Of a DNA stretch of 64,000 bases, positions 22,872 to 34,519 are shown piece after piece (positions within the stretch are counted from its first letter, which is position 1; every line of letters begins with the position of its first letter). Source of the stretch: Astrocystis sublimbata. Lineage: Eukaryota; Ascomycota; Sordariomycetes; Xylariales; Xylariaceae. The translations under genes were made by a program, and so were the position numbers. The notes below the pieces were generated by a model. It was not told where the DNA came from, did not search any database, and saw nothing but the letters and a program-made list of their open reading frames with translations. The DNA lies in contig JAJNNY010000097.1 in assembly GCA_022453515.1 (NCBI GenBank), forward strand, positions 26,459-90,458, written 5' to 3'.

Positions 22872-24029
22872 CTAGTCTTCTAGATCAAGAGATTGTACAT
22901 CTGAACAAAGTACCTCTGCGCCGCCACCCGCTACACTGAATTTGTTAAGACTCTCATCAAATTTCAAGCATCCTCTCTCAGCTTTCGCCATTTGGTACCC
23001 AATCCAAACAATGCTATTTACTCTGTGAGTCGATATAGCTGGGACTTCTGGGGCCGTGATATCTGTGAATCGATTGCATGTCGGGTAAGATGGAGGATAA
23101 CCACCAGTGAAAGACAAGCCTTGTAATGCAAATCCCTCAAAAAGAGAACGAGAACATCGCGGGGGTTCGTCGCTCCTGACACGGTCGATGGGCAGAGAAG
23201 AGAGCTTTCTGTTCAAGAACACAACAAAGGATTCCCACGGCATAACCTCCTGCCAAGCCTTTTGGTGAGCGCTCATCCCAGGTAATGTCGCTAGGTACCA
23301 GCTCGTCATTGCGAAGACATGAATGTAAGGAAGGACATTGTCGTCAACGTGTCGGCCAAGCACTACCTTGGTCATTTCCGTAGCAAGCTCTAGTTTCCTG
23401 CTCATTTCTTTGATTTTTGAGTCATCAGCTGATGGAGGGAATAAACATATAAGAGCGCAGTAATGGATGACAGCCATTTGACATCCCTCCACTCTCCATC
23501 CCTCTCCCGAACGGTCGATATGCGCATCTAGCTCACTGAGGAATTCATCAAGCACGTCTTGATGCGATTGGTTGAGGTATAACGCAGCGTGGACCTTCGC
23601 GCAGAGTAGACTCATAGTGATATTCATATTGACGTAGACTCCGCGTTTAAGAATAGCATCTATATATAGTGAGCCAAGACGTATATCGGATGGGCTCGGG
23701 ACACATAATAACATATGATAGTAGTGCAATTGCTCGATAAACCTATCACCAATGGACAGATCCCCGAGGAGGTGCCATTGTTTCCCTTGTGTAGGATCCT
23801 TGTGTATCAGGCCGACACAAAGGTCTTTGCCGGTTGGTAATTAATCAGCGTTGTTAGAGCAATACGCTGCCATCGCACGGAATTTGGCAATTGTTTCTGT
23901 CATGCCATCGACGTCCCATTTCTCTTCATGTGGGATTGATGCCAATTTATAAGCATCAGAAAGAAAAGATGTAATGAACCGTTCAGTATGAGGCAATTCC
24001 TTCGTTAGAAACTCCAACGGCCTTTTCAT
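22872..24029 (-). pseudogene. Est1/SMG7-like protein relic with one internal stop
   Basis: One frame reads leftwards from an ATG at 24027-24029 to a stop at 22872 (about 385 codons) with a single TAA at 23841-23843. Before it: RPLEFLTKELPHTERFITSF and EKWDVDGMTETIAKFRAMAA; after it: IHKDPTQGKQWHLLGDLSIG, FIEQLHYYHMLLCVPSPSDI and GWRVEGCQMAVIHYCALICL. The succession D-P-T--G---H-L...L-YY---L-V--P resembles the Est1/SMG7 helical domain, where telomerase- and nonsense-decay-related proteins bind phosphoproteins. That assignment is from memory and only moderately certain. An upstream in-frame TGA shows either that this ATG is the start or that an exon is missing. The stop could derive from a Gln codon (CAA to TAA). 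Confidence 0.45.
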
Positions 24030-27000
24030 CCCGAACTCTCACATTCGGGATGAGATGTTCAAGCCGGGCGGCATCTGGTTATATCCTGTAAGGTGGTCCT
24101 AGGTGCTCGGGTGTAATGGATCATGCCCATAATTCCGCCTAGAGATCCAAACCTTCTTGAGGTAACGTTAATTCCTGTGTAAGATGAGGACTTGCACCAA
24201 TTAGTCCTTGCCGTTCTGCCCTTATCGTGCACAGCACACTTGTAGAGCCTTTAGCTACGGCTTGCCAGAAGTGCCGCGGGCGTATTTGTCCTGGCCCTAG
24301 TCTCAGTGCCTTACGCCACGCCCTTGCTCTTGGTCATAACTCCCACTTATTACGCGCCTACAAACAACCATCCATCCTTAAGTAAGCATAGGACCCTTAT
24401 AGTACGTTCTCCTCGCTTACGTACAGATAGTCTTATCCCGATGATCCTAACATAGCACAATCACAGAGACAACCTGAATAGCGTATACATACTCCAAGCT
24501 GTACGGTCACTTATACATTTACTGTACGTCCTACTACAAGTGGAAACCCTCCCGGCGTATACCATCGACTTCATATCGCCAGATGAATACATCAGCACAC
24601 TCATCTTGGAGAAGGAAGGATCAAATGAAATTGCTTCGAAGATCAGGGAAGAGGAAAAAAGCTGGTATGTAAGGTAATATGTACATATCGACAAGATATT
24701 TGGGCCTACTCTCTCGTCGAACCACCACCCGTCTTGCAAAGAGAGGGCTTTCCCCCACTTTTGATCCGGACTTTCAGATCAATCACAAACCAGCACCGGC
24801 GCATTTGGCAGTGGGTTGAGAGCGCAGCAGTCAACATACCATAACAGCAATGGGAAGTCAGGACGACCGCTGCGTCTGCACCGACGGCTGTAAAACAAAA
24901 TTGTAGATCGGCGATCTGCATGCTCACAGAATACAGCTGCGACAACGGCTCGAACTCACCGTGTGGCAATGGTTTCTTCACAATCTCACCGCCCTATTCA
25001 TTAACCGTTTTGACAAGTCAGATTGTGGCCGTGGCCTGCGTATTGATGCCAAGATGCATGCTGGCGCCTTTTTAATCGAGTAATATACAGGTGAGCTAAT
25101 TATGCCACTAAGCTCTAAGACTTGACTTAAGTCATTGCATGAAAATTGGGCATAAGACAAGTGCATCTAATGGAAATTGACAGCTCTTCTACCGCCTCAA
25201 AATCTGTATTAGTGAAGGCCCTAACGTGAGACTTCTCATCTACCCCTCTCCACTTCCTAACCACGCAATAGTGGCTGCCATGCATTACTAGCACGCCTTG
25301 CCTCTGTCCCCATCGTACCCCAATCATTTGTCAAGACCATAAGCTGCTGCAGGGAAGGGTGGAGGCAGAGCGGTTTCATTTCTGGGGTAGAATTCACCTA
25401 AGTACCTAGTCTTCTTAATCTTTTCTAATAAGTAGCCACCAAAGTTAATTACTCTGCTGTGCAGTTGCGCAACCTTATGATTTACGTTCTTACCTTTCTA
25501 TCACATATTTTGATGACTTTTAGTTCTATGACCATCCCGCGACCCTAGCTTATTCAGTCCATTAATAGTCGTGCCGCTGACGCATTGCGTGTTATGCACA
25601 AAGACCTGGCTCATGAAGAGGGTCCATGTTGTCCGCCCTCCACACCATCCAAATCAGAAAGCGAGATTCATTGCCAAGTGCTTGATCTGCACTCTTGCGA
25701 CGAAGCTTTACAAGTCCACTACAGTATGTATGTTTCATTTGTCATAGAGCGTGTACCCCCACTAACTGTTCCAGAAAGATGTGAATTTGAACGTGTTCAA
25801 AAGAGCTAGGGTAGACTTTGATACTGATCTGTGGTTATGGATTACACGGGCGCCAAGGAGGGTAGGAGCTGACAGTACACCGCACGATGGGCCTACATCC
25901 TAATAGTAGCATGCAGGATCTATAATATCTCGTGTGTATTAAAATCCGAGTATCCTGAGGTCTCACTTTTCTGTAATGGAATTGGAAAGCTCCTTGAATA
26001 ATGGCTTAGAGTGCCGGGCTTTGTCGCCCGTTTATCAATGCTGCCGTACTGCGTGCTTAGCTAGCTGCTGGTTCCAATATGCGAAGTTCTTGCATTGCTT
26101 TCCCTGTTGCTTTATCTCAGCAGCCCATGGTTTAACTTCTTGGGGTTTACAGCCAGCTGTAAGCGGTTTCAGTGTCCTGTTTCTTTGATTTGGCATGATA
26201 AACATACAGCAAAGTTCGTCCCTGGGTTTATTAGCTCATATAAACCATGAGGTTTATTGTGTATTGACGAACTTGAGATAAATATACGTAATTCTGGATT
26301 TGACAGGGTGACATTTCCTATAAGGTTTGTGTGCAGTACACCATTTCCGAACAACGAAGTCCTGGCTATTGCATTTCTGGTATACAACCTAACAAAGATT
26401 AGAGATTTTTTTAGTTCAGGATTTATTGGTGCAGTACCTCAGTCCACTCGTACATTATTTCGCCAAAATTGTAAAGGATGATTAAGTTGATAAGATGCAG
26501 CTAGTGACTGATCGCAAGCGCAAAGAATTACCATGTCCAGCTTTATAATCTTTTCCAGCTTGCGCAAGCTCCCACCGCTAGCTCGGAAACAAATGTGATA
26601 GGACGGCATTCATCCCGGACGCTGGTACCCGATGGACTAAAAAACATCATACGAAGTGACGGCCCAGCATGATCATCATTATGCGCCATTGCGCTGTTGC
26701 AGACCTAGCGCTGAGAGGGCATGCTTGTTTATCACAATCTCAACCAATCTTAAAGTGTTTCAACAGATCTGTTTTATCCTACATGTTGGATTGCCTCTGT
26801 ATGCAATTCATTAATATGAATCAAACCTATTGCTAGGGGGAGCACCTCTATATGTGTTTTACTTTCCCAGTATACACCCTGGCAAACTTGCAACAGAGAA
26901 AATCTCAGGTGAGGTACTATTACCATGCTGAGAACCTCATTACTTATGTTACAGCGGTTGTTTTACTACTATTATAAGCTCTGCTTTTATTGAACCATAT

Positions 27001-29850
27001 GTGTTAAATAATGCCCGAAAGTGTGATGTAATTAGATGGGACAGTTGTGTGGTGGGACCCTGACCCCTGTAGAACCCTACATTCCATGACTGCATTGAAC
27101 AAATGAGCTTGTTTGATACTGTTACATGATGTTAGATCTATTGATCAAAGTGAAAGAAATAACGATGAATGTGCAAAAAACAACACGTTGTAGTTCCAGG
27201 AGTCTGGTTACTGGTAACTTTATCCATTTTTAAAGATATGACTCATTATTTATAAATACAGAGCTTGATCAAAAGGGCTGATAGATAATGCTTGTGTATA
27301 TAGATTGGTACACACCGAATTAGCAAGGGTTCAAAGTGCTTTACCTCTTCTCTTAAGCCAAGACAAGGTTTTATTATAGTGAAGCTTAATGGCAGCTTTC
27401 TTAGAAGGCTCCATTTTCTTGTAATGGCACTCCAAAGGTTATCGCCTATCGATTCATTGCTTGCCCATATCTGCTAACCAACGAACTCTGTGGCAAACAG
27501 GTGTTCACTATGAAAATGGCGTGATGCAGTGCAAGACTTGGCAAGATTTGGAGTATGTACTCTCATGCAGTGCCTTCTATTAATGCCCTACACACAACCA
27601 AAAATGATCGGAATGGAAAGGTGGTTTAAGCCGATTTGGGAAAGCATCTATATTAATTAACATGCATTGGGAAGATTGGCTGCATCGGGCGCAAAGCCCA
27701 TCATGGTACCTCACCACACTATACAACGTCCCAACAGCTCACACAACACATCCATGGTGGCATCCGAGTAATGACTACTTAGACATCCAGGATTTCCCCA
27801 TTCCCCACTATGTATATAGGAGCTGTATTTGAAGCTATCCGCAAAGACTCGAGGTGCACTGCTAGACATATGGTTCTTCTGCTGCTAGGGGGATCCTTTG
27901 ATCAAATATCTTGATAAGCAGCTTAGGATAGGATGAATTACAAGTGCTGGAAAGCACAAACTATTAGACGTAGGGTGTGAAATGACTTTATTGATCACGC
28001 CTAAAAGGTAGATGTACAAGGGAAGGAACTACTTGGTGACCTAGCAATAGCTCTAAGAGGTCTGGGGTCTATGTGGTACACTCACTGATCCTTATAGTAG
28101 TGGGATGCTGAATTGAATTGTCTTGGAATTCTTAATGAGCGTGCACTTCAGTCATGTAAGAGTATCCAATTTTATTTACACTCTTTGGCTCCTGTAGATG
28201 ATTATTTAGTTGCTTCGTCAATTAATGAGCTAATTACTTCTCGGGCTATAATGTAAACATGAAGAATAAGTATGGAGCATGACTGTTGCTCCATTACTCA
28301 ATGCCTAGTTTTCGGATGAATACACCTCGGCTGTCCTTATCTGGGTCCTCCTTGATTACCTAGGTACGTTGTCCTCCTCAGTCGTGTTGTCCTCCTTGCT
28401 GGTGTTGTCCTCCTTGCTCGTGTTGTCCTCCTGCCAAGAGTTGCCTCTACGTATAAGGCCTTGTGTAACTAAACATTTTCGGATGGTTGCATCTTGTAGA
28501 GATCGATAGTGTGGACACGAATCGGGATGTAGTGAGCATAGTCCATCATATATCGTATATTGAATTTCAATACAAAAAGACACCATCGAATATAGTTCTG
28601 TCCGCTGTTCGTTTCAAAGACTACCACATACAACATCTTCAAGACATTCTGTAGCAATTGATTCGATTTTTGCCAAAAAAACATATCAACAATGAATGGC
28701 AATATCCTTGTTTTTCTGCATCGTCATTCCTTTCTTGATCCTATTGTTTCAATTCGTTAATAGTTGATAGAAAGTTCAAAAGTTTCAACAACCTTACCAT
28801 GTTAATTAACCCAATATTACTGCACATTCGTAAGACTTGGGTATGAACGATTTGGACGTGAACAATGTCCACTGATGATGTGGCGCTGACTAGATTTCTA
28901 GGACCTGGGACAACATTGATTCAATAAATAATAGTGCCAGGCTCGCCAGGGCCTGAAAGAGTCCGTGTGCTTTCTTCATACTGAAACTATGGGTATCCTC
29001 GTCATGCATGTTAGTTCCATTTCATAAGACGAGCCCATAGACGAGGTCCTGCGACTGCCTCTGCACCCGGCCTCACAACCAATCGTCTAATCTAATATTT
29101 GTTGCGTAGACTTCCTATTAGAGACCGCTTTTGCGCCCAAGATAGCCTAGTATGTAACATAGGCTTGCAGCCTAAAACTGTTACCTAGCAATCTGAGCCA
29201 ATCATGGCCCATGATTACAGGGTAGGCTTAGAGATTCTGCTTCCAGCCGAATATGCGGTGTTTATAACAGTCCTGAATTTTTCGAAACGGATATACGGTC
29301 ACGGAAACCGGGAACTGTTTCAAGCCCGTGATTATTTCGAGCTTATGATGCTTAGCTGAGTATCTGGATTTTAAGGCAGCTACTAGATACTGTGACTATT
29401 CCGGTGACGGGTACCGATAATTAGACCGCCAATCGCGCTAGGGTAGGTAATTATAGCTGATGTGCTAATACATTTGTCAAGCGATATGCATAGGTACTAG
29501 GGGTGTCTGCCGGACAATACTACTTACCTAGTATTCTCCAATTTGGGTGCGATGTGCAGTACATGTAATACAAGTGACCTAATGAATACACTCGGCCATT
29601 CATTTCCTGGACCTTGGTCGAAAGAAGGCGGCGTTGCGCTGCTGGTCCTTGTCGCGCCAAAGGCTGATTATCTCATACCACGAGCTGCGGTAGGTGGGTT
29701 GGTTGGTGGGAAATCGGCTGTCTGCCACTCTGTGTCGAAGAAGTCGTTTTGTGTTTATAGTTACTGTACGTCGCAACGAACACGATGTGGGATTGGGTAA
29801 AACACAATATAATCTCTTTCACAAATTAAAGCAAGATATTGTCTGATTGC
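24030..29850. other. Gene-poor stretch of nearly 6 kb
   Basis: No gene could be supported. Around 24482-25082 on the plus strand, frame pieces look coding (LLQVETLPAYTIDFISPDEY; IASKIREEEKSW; FLHNLTALFINRFDKSD) but are separated by stops and frame changes, so this may be an old gene remnant. From 25.2 to 28.3 kb only short open frames occur. Base composition is moderate, not strongly RIP-like. Confidence 0.4.
28368..28434. repeat. 18-bp tandem repeat, 3.7 units
   Basis: Units GTTGTCCTCCTCAGTCGT, GTTGTCCTCCTTGCTGGT, GTTGTCCTCCTTGCTCGT and a partial fourth follow each other. On the minus strand they would encode repeats of the type KEDNTS at the end of an open frame (28356-28586) that is otherwise not recognised. 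Confidence 0.9.
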
Positions 29851-30030
29851 TCATACGGATCCCGATTCAACAAAATCGTCAATAACGACCGAGTCCTCGT
29901 TCATCTCAATTAACTTCTCGTCCCCTTTCATATCTTCCCCGTCTACTCGAGTTGGTTTCTCGTCCCCGTTCACGACACCCTTTCCATCCTCCCGAGCTGG
30001 TTTCTCGTCCTTCTTGTCGTTGTTAGGCAT
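29851..30030 (-). CDS. Small charged repeat protein, doubtful
   Basis: A 59-codon frame with an ATG at 30028-30030 encodes MPNNDKKDEKPAREDGKG followed by two further D-G-x-x-x-x-GDEK units, so it is built of a short internal repeat. It is very acidic and basic, with no hydrophobic core. It may be a real small hydrophilic protein or simply an open repeat. No neighbour supports a function. Confidence 0.3.
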   Translation of the reverse strand: MPNNDKKDEKPAREDGKGVVNGDEKPTRVDGEDMKGDEKLIEMNEDSVVIDDFVESGSV

Positions 30031-30545
30031 GTTCAATTTTGTCTACCGTGACTCTTCGAGCCTGGCTGGTTGATTGCTATCGGGAGGGATCTCGGCCGTG
30101 GGAATACTACATGGTGCCCCATCCGAAGTTGTTTATTACCTGAGACATATTTCTCCTATCGAAAAGAACACTGTCAGTGGCCCCATCTGTAGTAAAACCC
30201 AGTAGGTAGGTCTATTGACCAGGGGTTTTCGAGGCTATATTCCTATTTGTGAATGGGCAGCATAGTAACATAGCACGCTGGTACATCTGGTAACCTGCAG
30301 CGCGTGATGTTCCTCCCAATTGGGCGTCCTGTGCGCCTTACCTTCTCCCCTGGCGTCACTGCCACGTACCAAGATGGCTCCAGAGGACTATGAGGATCGA
30401 GTCGTTAACCCCTGGCCTACCGACAAGATCAGCACAGCTGTATCTAGACATAACCGCATGCCACAGATAGCGTCCTCTGGCAAATGGAACCAGTTACCGT
30501 GGCTCAGATCAGTTGTACTTGCAGACGCCATTTTACAAGGTGCCG

Positions 30546-30974
30546 ATGGCCAGCATCCTGCAGCAAATCCGGGCAAGACACGAGGAAATATTGCCGCCAC
30601 CATCGATCCACAAAACCCTTCCTATCACATTCCAGACCTGGGATCATGCACTCGAAGAAGACGAGCCGAATGCGACCTTAGTCCTAGACGACGAGAATGA
30701 TGTACACCTGGAGATCCACGAGCCTGCGCGGATCGCAGTCACAGAGCTATTTCATTTCGCCATAACTCTAGACAACAAGCGAATCGCTGAGATTGGCCCT
30801 TCCGACTGGGTCAAGACACAACACAGGATATATAAGAGCACTATAACGGGAACTAACACTGGGCGTCCTGAGAACGACGACATTGTCTTCAATCTTTCGT
30901 ACTATACTACCAAGGATTCCGCGAAGCCAATTTACGTCATAGATTCAGTCGCTGTTTTGGCACATCAGCAGTAG
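30546..30974 (+). CDS. Hypothetical protein of 142 residues
   Basis: The frame starts at an ATG at 30546 and ends with TAG at 30972-30974 at the edge of an AGT-rich run. The protein (MASILQQIRARHEEILPPPS ... FHFAITLDNKRIAEIGPSDW ... PENDDIVFNLSYYTTKDS) looks like a small alpha/beta protein without known motifs. The upstream stretch 30320-30512 is open in another frame (MAPEDYEDRVVNPWPTD) and could be a first exon joined by an unseen intron. Codon choice is reasonable. No family was recognised. Confidence 0.45.
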   Translation: MASILQQIRARHEEILPPPSIHKTLPITFQTWDHALEEDEPNATLVLDDENDVHLEIHEPARIAVTELFHFAITLDNKRIAEIGPSDWVKTQHRIYKSTITGTNTGRPENDDIVFNLSYYTTKDSAKPIYVIDSVAVLAHQQ

Positions 30975-31047
30975 TAGTAGTAGTAGCAGTGTTTTGCCTT
31001 TAGGCTGGAAGCTATTTACATGCTCCCAGCGAGCTTCCCGAAGGGCA

Positions 31048-32205
31048 TTAGGGGTGTGTTGAGCCTCCGGTGAAATATGTATGAGCATAATACAACGGCA
31101 CGCGTTCCTATGCACGGCTGGCGTTGCTAGGTTCGCTAATTATATGCTCGGTTATAGCGAAACCGATTAGGACCGTAATACGTTCGAACTATAGTAGATA
31201 ATCTAATATATATAAGCCTAGGTATATCGCTTGGGTTTTTTGGTAGAATAAGGTAGTTTATGGTTATCTAGATATAAGGTTTTGTATACCCCTGTTAAAA
31301 TGTATATCTGTTTTTAAAAAGCGGATATATATTATTGCTTTAGATATAGGAAAGATATAAAGCTATAATTAATTATAGATTTTTATAAGCGCCGGCTTAT
31401 GCTAGCCCAATTTATATATAGTAGTACTAAAGTATATTAAAACTCTTATATTTTACTAAATAGGCTTATAAATAGGATCAAAAATCTAGTAGGCCCTTTT
31501 AAAACAACCCTAGAACCGATATATAGCCTCCTGTATTATATCGATTCGTTTAAGCTATATTTTCTTAAGTATCGAGTTTAAACTAGGCTTAAAGGTAGTA
31601 AGGGCGCGGTATACAGACTCTAGATCGCTAAATTAGGCCTATCGGCGTGCCTAAAGCAGCGCAATATCCGCTATAAAAGCGTTTGCCCATGGGGTATTAC
31701 GTAGGAATATAGGCAGACGGTTATTACCTTTAACTAGGACTGCTAAGTTCCGGGATAGGGTATAATATGCCTTATGTATGGCTAGCCGTGCGCGGAATAT
31801 AGCGTTGATTTGTAAGTGCGGGTAGGCTTGCTTATAGGCCTAGATAATATGGCCTACCGTAGCGAGCGCCCTGCTTCTCTAATCCATATCGGAAAAATAA
31901 AATATAACTATATAGAGCTCTGCGGCTTTATGCAGGCCTAGCCCGGCGCTTTGCCCTAGTATGGATAGGATATCTGGCACTTGTAAATAAGATAGAATGT
32001 GCGCAAGCAGGGTCGCATAGCTATGTAACATATGTCAACGGTAGCTGCTTAGATTCTCGAGCCCAGTTACGTTATCACTTACTCCTGAAGTTCGAGGTCC
32101 GGATGAATCGGGAGTACATGCACGAGTAACTGGGTGGCTCTGGCCTTCCATGCCAGGATCTCGGGTCTTTGATCGAGGAGGCCGGCCAGGCGCTTGTCTT
32201 ATACT
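31048..32205 (-). pseudogene. RIP-degraded, truncated copy C of the TPR-type gene
   Basis: The reverse complement aligns along its whole length with the gene at 43578-45674, from about 44315 to about 45480 of that gene. Examples of shared stretches are CCTGGCATGGAAGG, CTAGGGCAAAGCGCCGG, TTCCGCGCACGGCT, CCCGGAACTTAGCAGT and GTTCGAACGTATTACGGTCC (in copy B GTTCGAACATATTACGGTCC). Between about 31050 and 32030 it differs mainly by G-to-A and C-to-T changes that create many TAG and TAA codons. From 32030 to 32205, covering the end of exon 1 and the intron donor, such changes are few. Both ends of the gene are missing. It is not translatable. The frame at 32035-32217 is only the uncorrupted part. 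Confidence 0.85.
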
Positions 32206-32299
32206 TGGTCCGCCCAACAGGCCGTTTTCCTACGACAGCATTGTGAACCCGTTGTTTCTTGTTTGTCTATTCAAGTTATAGCACTTTTTTACTTACGTT

Positions 32300-33895
32300 A
32301 TGCCGAACATCATAGAGAACAGATACGCCATAGGAAACTGCCTCATTGCTGTGGTTTTCCTTGCTCTGCTCACATTGGCAGACAACGTGGTTGCCAGCAC
32401 GTTACCAACCGTACTCGGACCTGGGCCCCCCCAAATCCCAGGTTTCTGGAACCTAACAACGACAGCTTTGATTCTCTCCACGGTCTCAGGTACGGCATTC
32501 GTTGCGAGAAACACCAACATTGGCTAATAGGAGCAGACTTAATTGGCCAGCTTGTTCTTATTCCAGCAACTTATCACTACAGCCTACGATTTGCTATGAA
32601 GCTTAATAGCTTAAGTGTTCTTGCTGCATCTATGTGCTCGCTTATTTTTGGTACGGACACATTATATTATATCTGTCACAGGTCATCAAGCTCACTTATA
32701 CCAGTGTTTCAGGGAGTCGATGGGCTTGCGTGGGTCCCTGCCGTCGCTGGAATTTTCAAGATGATAGGAGGCGGATCTCACGCTGCAGCCTTCCTAACCA
32801 TAACACTCATCCAGAAGAACGCTTCTGGTAGCTTGCGGTATGTCCAAGAAATCATCTTCGTATTAACCCAGCTAATTTGCGGTTCCGTAGTACTGTTCTT
32901 ATTTGTACCACTGGGGCGGCCGTTGTGCTCTGCCAAACTATAGCCTCCGCGGTCACCCCTCCTCTTTCAAAGCGAAGTCCCATATTGCTCTACCTTCTGT
33001 CCATCGCTTGCTGCATTCTTGCCGGTATTGCTACGGTGGGTTATAGCACAACAAGAAGCCCAGCAAGTGACCGACAACGGTCAAACGATCCTTCTAGACA
33101 GCCACTCCTCTCGTATACGAACCAAGACCATTTTTCGCCAAACTTATTAGGATTTATCAAGATATACTATACGAGATGGAATAGTAAGCCATTTATAACT
33201 AGGAAGGTCCTAGCGATACTTGGCTTCATATTCTTCGTCCTATCCATCTCAAAAGCTACGCGGCCGTTATTTCTTACTTATATTCAGTATCGAAGTGGTA
33301 TCACACCTGAGTTAGTAAGTGTATGTTTATCCTATCTTACTTCCATCCATTAATCGAGTAGCGTAGGCAAGCTATCTTTGGCTAGCTCGAACGGTTATGT
33401 CGATGGTTATCTTTACTATGGTCCTACCACTCGCCGTGATCGTCCTAGCAAAGTACACGTCGAGGATAGTAACACCTAATGTCGTGACCTTATACACAGC
33501 TAAAATCGGCGTCATCTTTCTGGCGATTGGCGCTATCTTGATCGGCCTAGCAAGGCCCAGGCCTGTGCTCATCTCAGGTAAGAATGGCGTCGGCCCGACT
33601 GCCCATGTCTCATGAGAACTAATATTCTCAAGGCCTTATAATCAATACCCTAGGGGTAGCAACAGATTTAGCTCTACTAGCATTTGCCGTGGACGTGGTT
33701 CCAGAAGATATAGCTACCAGTTTCTTTATGGTACTCGCCACATTAGAGAGCGCTGGCACTCTAGTTGGGATTGGGTTTCTATACCCGCTCTACCAGTTAT
33801 ATCTATACGACGTGGCGCTCGTTGGTGGAATCCCGTATTATATTTGTGCTATAGGTCTTCGTTGTTTTCTTTCTCTGTTGGGACTACAATTCTAA
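32300..33895 (+). CDS. MFS transporter, five exons
   Basis: Exons 32300-32489, 32531-32837, 32891-33314, 33367-33577 and 33633-33895 join in frame to 464 residues. Introns 2-4 (53, 52 and 55 bp) have good fungal splice sites; intron 1 (41 bp) is short and less certain. Hydrophobic segments follow throughout: LIAVVFLALLTLADNVVAST, WVPAVAGIFKMIGGGSHAAA, PILLYLLSIACCILAGIATV, VLAILGFIFFVLSISKATRP, MVIFTMVLPLAVIVLAKYTS, IGVIFLAIGAILIGLARP and VVPEDIATSFFMVLATLESA. The order (mid-chain hydrophilic loop, then SGITPEL before TM7-8, then an ATLESAG block near the C terminus) fits fungal drug:H+ antiporter-like major facilitator proteins in the plasma membrane. The classical DRxGRR loop is not conserved. 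Substrate unknown. No stops interrupt the spliced frame. Confidence 0.65.
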
Positions 33896-34519
33896 CCAAG
33901 ACAGGGGTTTTACATGATCGCTGGAGTTCAGATTTGGCAGATAATGCCACTCGTTCACTAATAGCTCTTATGCACGATTACAATATGACGCTAAACGCAT
34001 ACTTCGTCATGCCTAAGATATTATTATATCTTAAGCGCCGCTTGTACTCTGTCGTGGGCGTTAGACGTGATATCTATAAGATTTAACGGAGGCCCTAAAG
34101 TCATGTGAGACAGGGCTTATTGATATTTAGATTTTAACTGATTGGTTTTCCTAAGAATGGTTGCTATTACTTATCACGAACTTGCCAATGACTGCCGCTT
34201 TAGCTCCCACGCCGGAGTCATCACCAAACTCGTCGATTGCCACAGAACCGACTGCGATAGAGAGGTGAGCACGGGGACAGTCGCTCATTTAGGGGGTGTT
34301 GACTCGGAATGCTATTGGATGCCTGAGTAGTGCTGGACTATGTGGTGAGACAGGCATCAGGCTGAGATATCCTCAAGATGTTTCTTGTCCCTCGCTCAAA
34401 GGATACAACCGACAAAGAATACACAAACACGAACACTTTGATTCATAGCTAGCCACTCTTTATGACTCATTATACCATGTTAACTATGCTTCTTTGGCGT
34501 TTTGGAAGCTGCCGAGCTC
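33896..34519. other. Intergenic between the MFS gene and the broken APH gene
   Basis: Short open frames at 33844-34086 and 34142-34330 have no recognisable content. No repeat was seen. Confidence 0.4.
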
